DNA of 64,000 nucleotides from JBFWNG01 sp050251195 (lineage in GTDB: Bacteria; Bdellovibrionota_B; Oligoflexia; Oligoflexales; Oligoflexaceae). The DNA lies in contig JBFWNG010000015.1 of NCBI GenBank assembly GCA_050251195.1, positions 1 to 64,000 of the forward strand, read 5' to 3'. Every line of letters starts with the position of its first letter. Within the stretch, counting starts at the first letter, position 1. The position numbers were made by a program, and so were the translations under genes. Shown in pieces: positions 24,851 through 33,499 of the stretch. The notes beneath the pieces were generated by a model. The model had not been told where the DNA came from. It worked only from the letters and a program-made list of their open reading frames with translations, and searched no databases.

Positions 24851-25810
24851 ATGAAAACACATTTGATCGCACTGTCAGCTCTTTTAGTCGCCACCGTTGG
24901 CTGCCGCACATCACAATCTAGAGACAGCAATGTGATGAGCGAAGTGGAGATCACAGGTAACGAATTTGTTGCCATCCAACATGAAGGAAACTATCGCCTT
25001 CAGGAAGCGCTCAACACTGAAGTGGTCAACACGACTCCTACGAATGAGACCTTTGGCAAGCACATTGGATTCCAAATCTGGTCGGACGTAGAGGGCGACA
25101 AGAAGATCCACTGCGATATTTATCAGTTAAGCATCATTCTAAATCCTAAGTGTAAAGTTAAGCTCGGTACCATTCAAAACGGTTCTGCGGAAAGTCTTTA
25201 CAACTCCTTGAAGACGAAAGAAGTCAACGCAGAAGATTATACCAACACCAACGAGCTTGGCTATCTCGTCGCTATTAAGCAACTTGACCTCGTTGACCAC
25301 GAACTCAAATGCGAACGCCGCCGTTACAGCATTATGAATAAATTTATCTGTAGCATTCACAAAAAAGGCGAAGGTTCTCTCAAACCAACCAGGCCAGGCG
25401 TTGAGAATTTGGATCGCGCTAACTCCAAAACCCTTTACGAAGTTTTGGAAGCAAAAACTGTAAAAACCCCGCACGCCCCTGCAGGCCAAATCGACTTTAA
25501 AAACTGGAACGACGCCGAAGGCGAAACCCGCGTTCACTGCGAAAACTATGCTGAAAGCCTCTCCACATATCAAGCATGCTCGATCGCTCTAGGAAAACTG
25601 GACGGCGTTTCAGGAGAAGCTTTCTATAAGGCACTCAAAAAAGACGAAACCCAAACTGACGACGCAACGTACTATTCGAACTCAAACGTGTACGGTTATT
25701 TGGCCGCTACGAAGCAAATTGACCTCGGTACGGTCAAAATCAACTGCGAAAGAAGAAGACTCAGCATCATGAACAAGTTCATCTGCGAGATTGAAAAAGC
25801 AGGCAAGTAA
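24851..25810 (+). CDS. Lipoprotein with internal duplication
   Basis: A 319-residue lipoprotein (start ATG 24851 after GAGGAG; an upstream in-frame ATG at 24836 forms part of that site; lipobox TVGC). The mature protein is two homologous halves of about 130 residues. Each has YRLQEALNTE or KTLYEVLEAK near its start, then a HC..Y motif, a C(K/S)xxLG motif, and a closing KCERRRYSIMNKFIC or NCERRRLSIMNKFIC. The last motif is strikingly conserved between halves, so it is likely functional. No family recognised. It is followed by a terminator and is divergent from a TIGR02147-type regulator. Confidence 0.88.
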   Translation: MKTHLIALSALLVATVGCRTSQSRDSNVMSEVEITGNEFVAIQHEGNYRLQEALNTEVVNTTPTNETFGKHIGFQIWSDVEGDKKIHCDIYQLSIILNPKCKVKLGTIQNGSAESLYNSLKTKEVNAEDYTNTNELGYLVAIKQLDLVDHELKCERRRYSIMNKFICSIHKKGEGSLKPTRPGVENLDRANSKTLYEVLEAKTVKTPHAPAGQIDFKNWNDAEGETRVHCENYAESLSTYQACSIALGKLDGVSGEAFYKALKKDETQTDDATYYSNSNVYGYLAATKQIDLGTVKINCERRRLSIMNKFICEIEKAGK

Positions 25811-25836
25811 TTACTTACTCAAATTCATTCGAGAAG

Positions 25837-25865
25837 GCCGAAGAATTGTTCTTCGGCTTTTCTCT
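25837..25865 (+). terminator. Rho-independent terminator
   Basis: GCCGAAG (25837-25843) pairs with CTTCGGC (25851-25857) and is followed by TTTTCTCTT. It ends the gene at 24851-25810. Confidence 0.85.
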
Positions 25866-25958
25866 TACTGCAATCTCTCCTATATACGTTAAATCTAGAC
25901 GTGTTATCTTCAATCGGTTTACAATAATAGGATATCTCTTCATTTTCAGAGAGTTTGC

Positions 25959-26822
25959 ATGTTCGTCAATGCGATGCTGGCCCTATTTGCGGCAACTTTC
26001 ACAATTGCAGTTCGGGCGCAACCGCTAACAGTTGTCCCGAGGAATACAGATGACAGGACGACATTTCTGGCGCAGGAAGAAGACAGTTCCCCTAAGAAGG
26101 AAAGAAGAAAGAATAAGAAGAAAAAGTCGGAACCGCAGAATGAGCCTCAGGCTGAAGCACAACCAGAACTGACCGGCTCAAGAGCCAAACGAGATTCCAG
26201 CCATATGTACTTCGGCGCGAGGTTGTCGCCATTATTTTACTGGGGCTCCGGTGCTTCGGTAGACGCCTATTCAGTTTTTAGCCACAAACTATTGCTCGGT
26301 GCTTGGTTGGGACACTCAAGCGTATCCCTCGATGACTATGAGGACGATGAAGAGAAGGAAGAAGACGGCGAAAGCGAAGCGCCTGACCCTAGAATAGAAG
26401 ACGAAACCACCCGGATAACCAAATTCAATGTCGCCACGACACACATCATGGGGTCCGCACGGTGGTTCTTGGGTAATAGCTTTTTCGTTGGGGGAGGAGC
26501 CGGCTATAGGGCCTTCACGTTTGACGCGGAAGTGGAAAGCAAGACAACTCCGGGATCCGCGGTGCAGGTCGACGTTTTTGGCCAAGCCTTGCTTGTCGAG
26601 CTCGCAGTCGGTAACCTGTGGTGTTTTGATTTCGGCATGTGCATTGGGGCGGATTGGTTCGGCGCCACGATGCCGGTTTACTCCAGTTATGAATTGAATG
26701 CCAAAGCTACTTTAGGCGAAATCTCGGACGAGGATTTCTCCAATCTGGAAGATGCGGTAACTAAGGTGAACTCATCGCCGGCTTATATGTTACTTACATT
26801 CAATATCGGTTTTATGTTTTAG
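25959..26822 (+). CDS. Outer-membrane beta-barrel protein
   Basis: A 287-residue exported protein. A signal peptide ends near AVRAQ (about residue 21-22). A charged, flexible segment follows (EEDSSPKKERRKNKKKK and QNEPQAEAQPE), then from about residue 85 a beta-rich region with alternating hydrophobic residues that ends in the aromatic strand TFNIGFMF, as in outer-membrane barrels. An acidic loop (DDYEDDEEKEEDGE) around residues 125-145 would lie outside the membrane. The basic segment could bind peptidoglycan or lipopolysaccharide. No specific family. It lies 42 bases before the flavoprotein gene; cotranscription is possible. Confidence 0.8.
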   Translation: MFVNAMLALFAATFTIAVRAQPLTVVPRNTDDRTTFLAQEEDSSPKKERRKNKKKKSEPQNEPQAEAQPELTGSRAKRDSSHMYFGARLSPLFYWGSGASVDAYSVFSHKLLLGAWLGHSSVSLDDYEDDEEKEEDGESEAPDPRIEDETTRITKFNVATTHIMGSARWFLGNSFFVGGGAGYRAFTFDAEVESKTTPGSAVQVDVFGQALLVELAVGNLWCFDFGMCIGADWFGATMPVYSSYELNAKATLGEISDEDFSNLEDAVTKVNSSPAYMLLTFNIGFMF

Positions 26823-26864
26823 ATTTCCTTCTCTTGAGAAGGAGACTTGCTAAAAGGAGATGCG

Positions 26865-28097
26865 ATGAAAATCGCAGTGATAGGCGGCGGAGCTGCCGGA
26901 TATTTCGGTGCCATTGCCGCCGCTGAAACAGCCAAAGAAGGTAAGGTCGTCATTCTTGAGGGAACAAGAAAAACCCTCACGAAGGTTCGTATATCGGGTG
27001 GAGGGCGGTGCAACGTTACCCATCATTGTTTTGATCCAGCCGTATTGGTAAAAAGCTATCCTCGCGGGGAACGTGAGCTGCGAGGACCCTTCAGTCGGTT
27101 TCAGCCGAGCGATACGGTCGCTTGGTTTGCTCAGCGCGGCGTCGACCTTAAAGCTGAGGCTGATGGTCGAATGTTCCCAATCACCGACAACTCGCAAACC
27201 GTTATAGACTGTTTGACGAAGGCATCCGCCAGTGCTGGAGTCGAGACGCGGTTAGGCATTATCGTTAAATCAATCATGACGTCGCCTTCCGAGAACGGAT
27301 TCCTGGTTAAATGGCGCGACGGAGAGGAAGTTTTCGATCGCGTTCTGCTGGCAACCGGGAGTTCTCCCTCCGGCCATAACCTCGCTCAAGGTATTGGTCA
27401 CACGATTACCCCGCTGGCTCCGTCGCTCTTCACCTTCAACATAGAGAATCAACGACTCAAAGACCTTGCTGGACTGAGCTTTCCGGATGTCGAATTAACG
27501 TTGCAACCACGGGATCAAAAGCAAGTCTTTAAGTTCCGTGGCCCGATTTTGATAACGCACTGGGGATTGAGCGGCCCGGCGGTTTTGAAACTTTCAGCAA
27601 TAGCGGCGCGCGAATTGTTCGCGAGCGAGTATCGTGCGCAACTCAAAATTAGTTTTGTTCCAAAGCGCAAAGCCCATGAAGTGTTTGACGAGCTTTGGTC
27701 GCACAAGGGAGCCCGTCCGAAGGATATTGTCGCCAACTGCTTACCAGGAGATTGGCCCAAACGATACAACCAGCGCGTTTTTGAAATACTGGATCTGGAA
27801 CATCGCAAGTTGTGGCATGATATTTCGCGTGAACAGCTCAAACGCCTCGTGACAGAGCTATGCGAGACCGAATTGCTCGTATGCGGCAAAGGCGTTTTTA
27901 AAGAAGAGTTTGTAACTTGTGGCGGTGTTGACCTCAGAGAAATTGACCTGAAGACAATGGAGAGCCGTTTAGTGCCGGGACTCTACTTCGCCGGAGAAAT
28001 AATGGATATAGACGGTATCACCGGAGGGTTTAACTTTCAAAACGCTTGGACCACGAGCTGGATCGCTGGGCAGAACTTGGCCGCCAAAAATCTTTAA
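26865..28097 (+). CDS. FAD-dependent oxidoreductase, HI0933/YhiN-BaiN family
   Basis: A 410-residue flavoprotein. The start MKIAVIGGGAAGYFGA follows AAAAGGAG; GGGAAG is the FAD-binding Rossmann loop. Family motifs are ISGGGRCNVTH (about residues 44-54), the internal GPILITHWGLSGPAVLK region, and the C-terminal TCGGVDLREID and GLYFAGEIMDIDGITGGFNFQ, which closes the FAD site. This family covers YhiN-like proteins and the gut BaiN bile-acid reductase; the physiological substrate in most bacteria is unknown. It lies just upstream of the lux-like operon, separated by 149 bases, and may or may not belong to it. Confidence 0.93.
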   Translation: MKIAVIGGGAAGYFGAIAAAETAKEGKVVILEGTRKTLTKVRISGGGRCNVTHHCFDPAVLVKSYPRGERELRGPFSRFQPSDTVAWFAQRGVDLKAEADGRMFPITDNSQTVIDCLTKASASAGVETRLGIIVKSIMTSPSENGFLVKWRDGEEVFDRVLLATGSSPSGHNLAQGIGHTITPLAPSLFTFNIENQRLKDLAGLSFPDVELTLQPRDQKQVFKFRGPILITHWGLSGPAVLKLSAIAARELFASEYRAQLKISFVPKRKAHEVFDELWSHKGARPKDIVANCLPGDWPKRYNQRVFEILDLEHRKLWHDISREQLKRLVTELCETELLVCGKGVFKEEFVTCGGVDLREIDLKTMESRLVPGLYFAGEIMDIDGITGGFNFQNAWTTSWIAGQNLAAKNL

Positions 28098-28246
28098 AAG
28101 ACAGTCTTGGCAAGAAAGAAGATATTTCTAGTGAAACCAGCCTATTTACATGGTTACGATCCGTCCTCTTCCGATATGAAACGAATTAAGCGTTTTAGTC
28201 CTAAGGCGCACTAATTTTAATTAGAAAATGGCCGAAAAATTCCGTT

Positions 28247-29716
28247 ATGGAAAAAAATTTGGCTGAAATTGAGATCAAGGACCTCTCGACTGCGGTTGAT
28301 GCGGCAAGCCAGTTTATTTGTTCGGTTCTTAAAGCGACGAATTTTGCTCAAGAAGCCATTGACCGAGCAAACCAAGTCGTTAAAAGTGTTCTTGAAATGC
28401 TCACCACTGCTGAAAAGTCTTTTGCGCAAGAAGATGTTCTTCAAATCCAACTACGGATAGTAAGCGATACTTTGCAAATTGGGCTTCGAAACCTCGGTCT
28501 TCCGTTGTACCTGGTGAAGGACCAAGCTCTTAGCGTCCGGGATCAAGGGTTTCTCGAAAAGCTCGCCAAGGTCAAAAATCTGGTCGATTCAGTATCGTTT
28601 CTCAACGCCGGCCAGGATGGGCAGTTGATACAGTTGGCTCTCAAAATCCCTGAAAGCAAACGAGCGGTGGCGGCACCGAGACAATTGGTGGAGGTCAAAC
28701 AGGACGACATAGAGGTGCGTTCTCTGAGACCAGGGGAAGAGGGGGATTTATCCCGGTTGTTTTATCAAGTTTACGGTTATCACTACATCAATGATTTTGT
28801 GTACTATCCGGACAAAATCAAGGCAAAGATCGCTTCACAAGAACTGATTTCTCTTGTTGCAGTTCATAAGAACAATCTTGTGGCACACGTTGCTCTCGTT
28901 AAAAAGAACGATGATCCACCGGTATATGAATCGGCGCTTGGTGTCGTCGATCCAAGAATCAAATCGCAGGGCTTGTTCGGTCGCGTGTTTAAGGAGACGA
29001 TGACCATAGCTGACAAAACCCCCATGCGGTTTTGCGTGTATGACTTTGTCACCAATCATGATTATAGCCAAAGGCTCGTAGCGAAATACGGGACGGAGGA
29101 AATGGCCATTTTCATCGGCTGCCAAGACAAGGAGTTTCAAGCAAACATGGAAGCGCTTGGCATCGGTCAAAATCCTAAGCACACTGATCGATATTCGCTG
29201 TTGCTTGCCATTAAACGTCAATGCGATTCACCCTTCGGTAAAGAGGTTGTGCTTCCGGTGAATTTAGGCGAGATCGCCGATTTTATACTCGAGCCGCTCG
29301 GGATTGAATGGCGCCCTGCGGCGCGTTTCGTTCCCTTGGCGCCCAACGGTCGATACGAGGTAACATATCAGCCGGCCCAACGAGCGGCAATTTTTGATTT
29401 GGTAGAGCCAGGCGCAAAAGCTCTCAAGCAAGCAATGGAAGAATGGCGTTTCTTAGTTCGACGTGGTTATCAATATGCGGCCATTGAAATGAGTCTCTCC
29501 TTTCCTGGTGTCGGTCAGGTGTACGACTATCTTGGACAATTTGGTTTTTTTATTGCGGGATTCGTTCCCTACCGGATTACGGACAAACTTGGTTTTCGTT
29601 TTCAATTTATCGGACCTGCGAGGGTGGATTTCGACGAGATCAAACTATACTCAGAGCGCGGTCGAAAGTTGCTGAACCTTATACGCGAAGACTATGAAAA
29701 AAAGGCAGTGATATAA
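28247..29716 (+). CDS. Degenerate RsbW-like ATPase fused to GNAT-like acyltransferase domains
   Basis: A 489-residue cytoplasmic protein and first gene of the lux-like operon. Residues about 10-140 follow the layout of RsbW-type anti-sigma ATPases: helix, strand VLQIQLRIVSDTLQIGLRN, then a loop and a closing DSVSFLNAGQDGQLIQLAL. The usual N-box is not recognisable and the G1 aspartate position reads LRNLG, so ATP binding is doubtful. Residues about 150-325 fit a GNAT fold (VRSLRPGEEGDLSRLF, LISLVAVHKNNLVAHVAL, VDPRIKSQGLFGRVF), with a second GNAT-like half to the end. The stop abuts the next ATG. It may sense or modify a substrate of the pathway; the fusion is the basis for calling it unusual. 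Domain calls are by eye. Confidence 0.8.
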   Translation: MEKNLAEIEIKDLSTAVDAASQFICSVLKATNFAQEAIDRANQVVKSVLEMLTTAEKSFAQEDVLQIQLRIVSDTLQIGLRNLGLPLYLVKDQALSVRDQGFLEKLAKVKNLVDSVSFLNAGQDGQLIQLALKIPESKRAVAAPRQLVEVKQDDIEVRSLRPGEEGDLSRLFYQVYGYHYINDFVYYPDKIKAKIASQELISLVAVHKNNLVAHVALVKKNDDPPVYESALGVVDPRIKSQGLFGRVFKETMTIADKTPMRFCVYDFVTNHDYSQRLVAKYGTEEMAIFIGCQDKEFQANMEALGIGQNPKHTDRYSLLLAIKRQCDSPFGKEVVLPVNLGEIADFILEPLGIEWRPAARFVPLAPNGRYEVTYQPAQRAAIFDLVEPGAKALKQAMEEWRFLVRRGYQYAAIEMSLSFPGVGQVYDYLGQFGFFIAGFVPYRITDKLGFRFQFIGPARVDFDEIKLYSERGRKLLNLIREDYEKKAVI

Positions 29717-30943
29717 ATGGATCTTATCTTCAACAACAGGAATTTTGCGTTTCTTTGGCTTTCCCAGCTTGTGAGTCAAGTTGGCAACAGGATGTTCCAA
29801 ATCGCGCTGCTTTGGTGGATCATCGGGCAGGATCCAAATAATTCCGGAAAGTATGCGGCAGCGTTGCTCGTATTGGGCGTCATTCCTCCCATTATATTTC
29901 TCAATATCATTGGAAAGCTTATCGATCGACACTCTCCGCTTCGAATTCTGGCTCCCGGCGGCATCGCAGGAACAGTTTTCTCGGTCGTTTTGGCTTTGCT
30001 GACGCTGACAAAGATCGACTTGCTTCCGGTTCTGTTTGCTTCTGTATTTATCTTTGGCACAATCCAGGCTTTCATAGAACCGACGTTGATGAAAATGGTG
30101 CCTTACGTGGCGCCTAAAGAACAAACCACCGAAGCCGTCGCGTACTTGAGCTCCACTCAGACGCTCGCATTTTTTACCGGTGCGGTGATCGGCGCTATCC
30201 TCGTGGAGCAAGTCGGCATACTGGGCATTGTTCTACTCAATGGTGCCGCTTTTTTCATCTCCTTATTGAGTTACAGAGCAATAAAGATTGATGAAGATCC
30301 GTCGCCTGCTGGGACCGAGGTTTCGGCCAAGGGTGAAAGCACGCTCTCCGTCCTCAAAGGCTTGCCCTTGATTCGAAATTTGCTGTTAGGATTCGGAGCT
30401 ATGAACATGTTCGGTACGCCTATCCTAGTTGTTCTTCCCCTGTACACGAAGAATATCCTGCAACAAACGGCTTCGATGTTGGGAATTTTTGAAGGTTGCA
30501 TTTGGTTGGGGATCTTTAGCGGATCGATCATCGCTTCTCGGCTGGTGGTGGAACGAACACTTCTTTTTGTAGCGGGAAATGTACTTGTCTTTGGAATAAT
30601 GATAGCCTTGCCAGGCGCTTTCATAAACCCATGGTTTTACGGGTTTTGCTTGTACGGTATGGGGACCTCGTTGGGACTCTTGAACGTGAAGATTGTTTCT
30701 TATTTTCAAGATGAGATTGAAAACGAGAAAAAGGGACGGTTTTTCTCTCTTCTTCGAGCCGTGACCATGGCCGCTATGCCCATTGGGTTTACAGTTTTTG
30801 GTTTCTTGGCGGATCAGATTCACTTAACGACATTGTGCCTTGTCCAGGGAATCGGGGTTATCGCAATGTCGACGCTTTTTGCGTTCCTAGCGAAGAACGA
30901 ACAAGCTAAGAAAGGCGTATCGTCGATAGGAGGCGTTGCATGA
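29717..30943 (+). CDS. MFS transporter (EntS/DHA3-like exporter)
   Basis: A 408-residue inner-membrane major facilitator. The N-terminus NRNFAFLWLSQLVSQVGNRM is the signature of the DHA3 group (macrolide and enterobactin exporters), and about twelve hydrophobic helices follow in two halves with a central charged loop (about 195-215, DEDPSPAGTEVSAKGES). Conserved GxxxxR-type loop is weak. It begins immediately after the preceding stop and its own stop overlaps the next ATG (ATGA), so it is translated with the pathway genes. In this setting it most likely exports the pathway product. Confidence 0.92.
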   Translation: MDLIFNNRNFAFLWLSQLVSQVGNRMFQIALLWWIIGQDPNNSGKYAAALLVLGVIPPIIFLNIIGKLIDRHSPLRILAPGGIAGTVFSVVLALLTLTKIDLLPVLFASVFIFGTIQAFIEPTLMKMVPYVAPKEQTTEAVAYLSSTQTLAFFTGAVIGAILVEQVGILGIVLLNGAAFFISLLSYRAIKIDEDPSPAGTEVSAKGESTLSVLKGLPLIRNLLLGFGAMNMFGTPILVVLPLYTKNILQQTASMLGIFEGCIWLGIFSGSIIASRLVVERTLLFVAGNVLVFGIMIALPGAFINPWFYGFCLYGMGTSLGLLNVKIVSYFQDEIENEKKGRFFSLLRAVTMAAMPIGFTVFGFLADQIHLTTLCLVQGIGVIAMSTLFAFLAKNEQAKKGVSSIGGVA

Positions 30944-32145
30944 GGTTTAGGCTAGCATCGTCTGCCGACGTATTTTCAATATTGAAACTTTTTCATAAGT
31001 CTAATACGGGTGCTTCTCCGTCGAGCGCATTTCTCGATTACAAAAAACTGTCTCATACCATCGATCGCAAAGACTCGCGGTGGATCTTAACCGAAATGGA
31101 CGGTGCCCCAGTCACGGCTATTGGTCTCATGCTAGAGCCGAACCAAAAACTTTGCAAAATCAATAAGATCCTCGTCGATGCCGACAGCGCTAAGACGCAA
31201 TTGCTGATTCAGGAATCCCTGCGCTACTGCCTACATTTTCTAGAGACAGAAACTGACATGGACGTCGTCTATACCACTACTCTGTCGTTGACCAGGCAGC
31301 AACAAGACTGCACTGCGAAGGAGGGGTTTAAGGTATTTGGAGTATTCCCGAACGCGCTAGGCGAGGACAATACCGCGCTCAACGGTCTGACAGCGTACTT
31401 TTTGAGAAACTCTCTGCAAGAGAAGAGATACACCAAGATAGCACTGCATCCCGTTGTGGCGAAGTTTTTCGCTATAGCGGCATCCCAATGCAATATACCG
31501 CAATTACCTGTCGCGGATTACGGAGCCATTCTTGAAGAGCTGAGAAGTTTTGAGAAGGAGAATGAAGGAGCGCCAGTTCCACAACTCGAACTTATCCGAG
31601 CGCCTGAGTTTGTTCGGGCTAAATTCCAAGATCTGATGGCTAAGAAATCGCAGATAGCCAATTTTTATCCGTTTTACAGGCCGAACTGTCTGATTACAGA
31701 TCCCAAACAAGACATCGAAATATTCATTGATATATATGAAACCAAAAGGTTTGCTGCGATCATTGGCGAACACGTCAAAAAATCCGTGCATCCCGTGAGC
31801 CTGTATAATGAAGTGCAGAAATTGCTGCGGCGCAACAATGTCTCTTATATAGAAGTCATCAACGATGCTGGCGACAGCTTTGGCAACGAGTGCATCATCC
31901 GCGGGGGCTTTACTCCGTGTGCCTATTTTCCGGCTTTTAAGAGTCAAGGCAACGTGCGACGGGATTATGTCGTGTTTGGACGTTCTTTTGAATACCTATG
32001 CCAACCCGACACCAATGTAGGTAAGACCTACATGGAATTCTTTAAAGAATACCTGCGCGTTGAGATGCACAAGTACTTCGCCGATTTAACCCCGGCGAGT
32101 GACGGAATTCTCCAAGAAATTTTCTCAGACAGCACAAAGAAATAG
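30940..32145 (+). CDS. GNAT-like acyltransferase, paralogue of the RsbW-GNAT protein
   Basis: A 401-residue protein with two GNAT-like halves. The N-terminal half has RLASSADVFSILKLFHKS and WILTEMDGAPVTAIGLML, then INKILVDADSAKTQLL at the acyl-CoA-binding position; the second half has YIEVINDAGDSFGNECII followed by GGFTPCAYFPAF. The same order of strands occurs in the C-terminal part of the protein at 28247, where AAIEMSLSFPGVGQVYDYLG precedes GFFIAGFVPY, so the two are probably distant paralogues without and with the RsbW-like domain. Starts in the ATGA overlap with the MFS gene. An N- or O-acyltransferase role in the pathway is inferred. Confidence 0.75.
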   Translation: MRFRLASSADVFSILKLFHKSNTGASPSSAFLDYKKLSHTIDRKDSRWILTEMDGAPVTAIGLMLEPNQKLCKINKILVDADSAKTQLLIQESLRYCLHFLETETDMDVVYTTTLSLTRQQQDCTAKEGFKVFGVFPNALGEDNTALNGLTAYFLRNSLQEKRYTKIALHPVVAKFFAIAASQCNIPQLPVADYGAILEELRSFEKENEGAPVPQLELIRAPEFVRAKFQDLMAKKSQIANFYPFYRPNCLITDPKQDIEIFIDIYETKRFAAIIGEHVKKSVHPVSLYNEVQKLLRRNNVSYIEVINDAGDSFGNECIIRGGFTPCAYFPAFKSQGNVRRDYVVFGRSFEYLCQPDTNVGKTYMEFFKEYLRVEMHKYFADLTPASDGILQEIFSDSTKK

Positions 32146-32153
32146 GAGTCCCT

Positions 32154-33497
32154 ATGTTGTACAAGGACAACAAATCGCCATTCTACGATCCTTGGGAATC
32201 ATTAGCTCCTGGAAAAAGGGAACAGGAGGCCCGCAAGATACTCGACGAATACATTGAATTCGCCCGAAAAAACGTGGCTTGGTATCGGTCACGATTGGAA
32301 GGCTACAATAAGAACGCCCAACATCCCATGGCCAACGTGCCGGTGATGAGCGCAAGCGACCTGCGAGATCTGGTGCCGCCTGTTTCTGAAAAACTTTTGG
32401 TGCCAGGCGTTAAGGGATATACGGTGTTTCAGAGCGGAGGCACTACCGGAATCCCCAAGACTACTCTTTTTAGTAACGAGGAACTGGAAAAGCTCACTCA
32501 TATGAACGCCCGAGGTTTTTACGCCGTTGGCCTTACCGACAAGGATCGCGTTGCAAATTTTTGGGCCGTTGGAAGCCTCTATATGACCTTTATCCACATG
32601 AATCGTATGATGCAGCAATACGGTTGCATGAACTTTCCTTTTTCCAATCATACGGACATAGACTTCGTGCGAGGCGTAGCTGAGTTGTTCAAAATAAATT
32701 GTTTTAGCGGCATATCAAGTGTTGTGCTAACCAATATGCGCAATCTCTACGACATGGGTGCGAAGGATTTACACATCGATAAGATATACTACGGTGGTGA
32801 ACATTTTTATGAAGCTGACAAGGAAGAGGTAAAGAGAAAATTTGGCACGACTATTGTCAAAGCTCCGGGATATGGCACTGTTGATACATGGTACATCGGA
32901 TACCAGTGCGCCGTCTCAGAGGCTCATGAGTTCCATGTTCACGACGACGAGTGCTTTCTTGAAATCGTTGATCCGGACACAGGTGAACCATGCGAAGAGG
33001 GAAGAGTAGGATTGCTGCTGGCGACTGCTATACCCCGGAGAGTAATGCCTATCATTCGCTATCGAGTTGGGGACCTCGGACGCTGGGTCGCAGAACCTTG
33101 CAAATGCGGCAGGACAACAAGAAAATTCGTACTATTGGGGCGCGGAGACGACGTGCTTCGGATTGGCTTTGATTCAGTGGATTACAACTATATTCAGGAT
33201 GTTTGCCTTAAATCGAAGCTTGGATCAGGAACCATTCAGCTTGAGAAGCTGCGGCTTGAAGGTAAGGATCAACTGATTGTTCGGGTTGAAACCGAAGCGG
33301 ATAAAGGATCTTGGGATCAAATCGCGCAAAAGCTAGCGACAATTATCGTTGATAACCGGCCTACTCTCAGGAAAGCAATTAGCAATAAATCGGTATGGCC
33401 AATAAAGGTGGAACTTATGGGTCTGAACACACTACCTCGAAATCCAAAAACCGGAAAGCTCATTCGTGTGATAGACGCAATCAAAGATAAGGCGTGA
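32154..33497 (+). CDS. PaaK-like adenylating enzyme (phenylacetate-CoA ligase family)
   Basis: A 447-residue cytoplasmic adenylate-forming enzyme. The ATP-phosphate loop is QSGGTTGIPK (residues 93-102), followed by the core around APGYGTVDT and RYRVGDLGRWV (about 303-313), and the C-terminal swivel domain with the zinc-like CKCGRTTRKF and final LPRNPKTGKLIRV, whose lysine is the usual catalytic one in this family. It would activate a carboxylic acid with ATP for transfer to CoA or to a carrier. ATG 32154 follows AGGAG. Its stop is just before the LuxE-like start, so the two are coupled. It differs from typical PaaK in its N-terminal segment and could use long-chain acids. Confidence 0.9.
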   Translation: MLYKDNKSPFYDPWESLAPGKREQEARKILDEYIEFARKNVAWYRSRLEGYNKNAQHPMANVPVMSASDLRDLVPPVSEKLLVPGVKGYTVFQSGGTTGIPKTTLFSNEELEKLTHMNARGFYAVGLTDKDRVANFWAVGSLYMTFIHMNRMMQQYGCMNFPFSNHTDIDFVRGVAELFKINCFSGISSVVLTNMRNLYDMGAKDLHIDKIYYGGEHFYEADKEEVKRKFGTTIVKAPGYGTVDTWYIGYQCAVSEAHEFHVHDDECFLEIVDPDTGEPCEEGRVGLLLATAIPRRVMPIIRYRVGDLGRWVAEPCKCGRTTRKFVLLGRGDDVLRIGFDSVDYNYIQDVCLKSKLGSGTIQLEKLRLEGKDQLIVRVETEADKGSWDQIAQKLATIIVDNRPTLRKAISNKSVWPIKVELMGLNTLPRNPKTGKLIRVIDAIKDKA

Positions 33498-33499
33498 CT

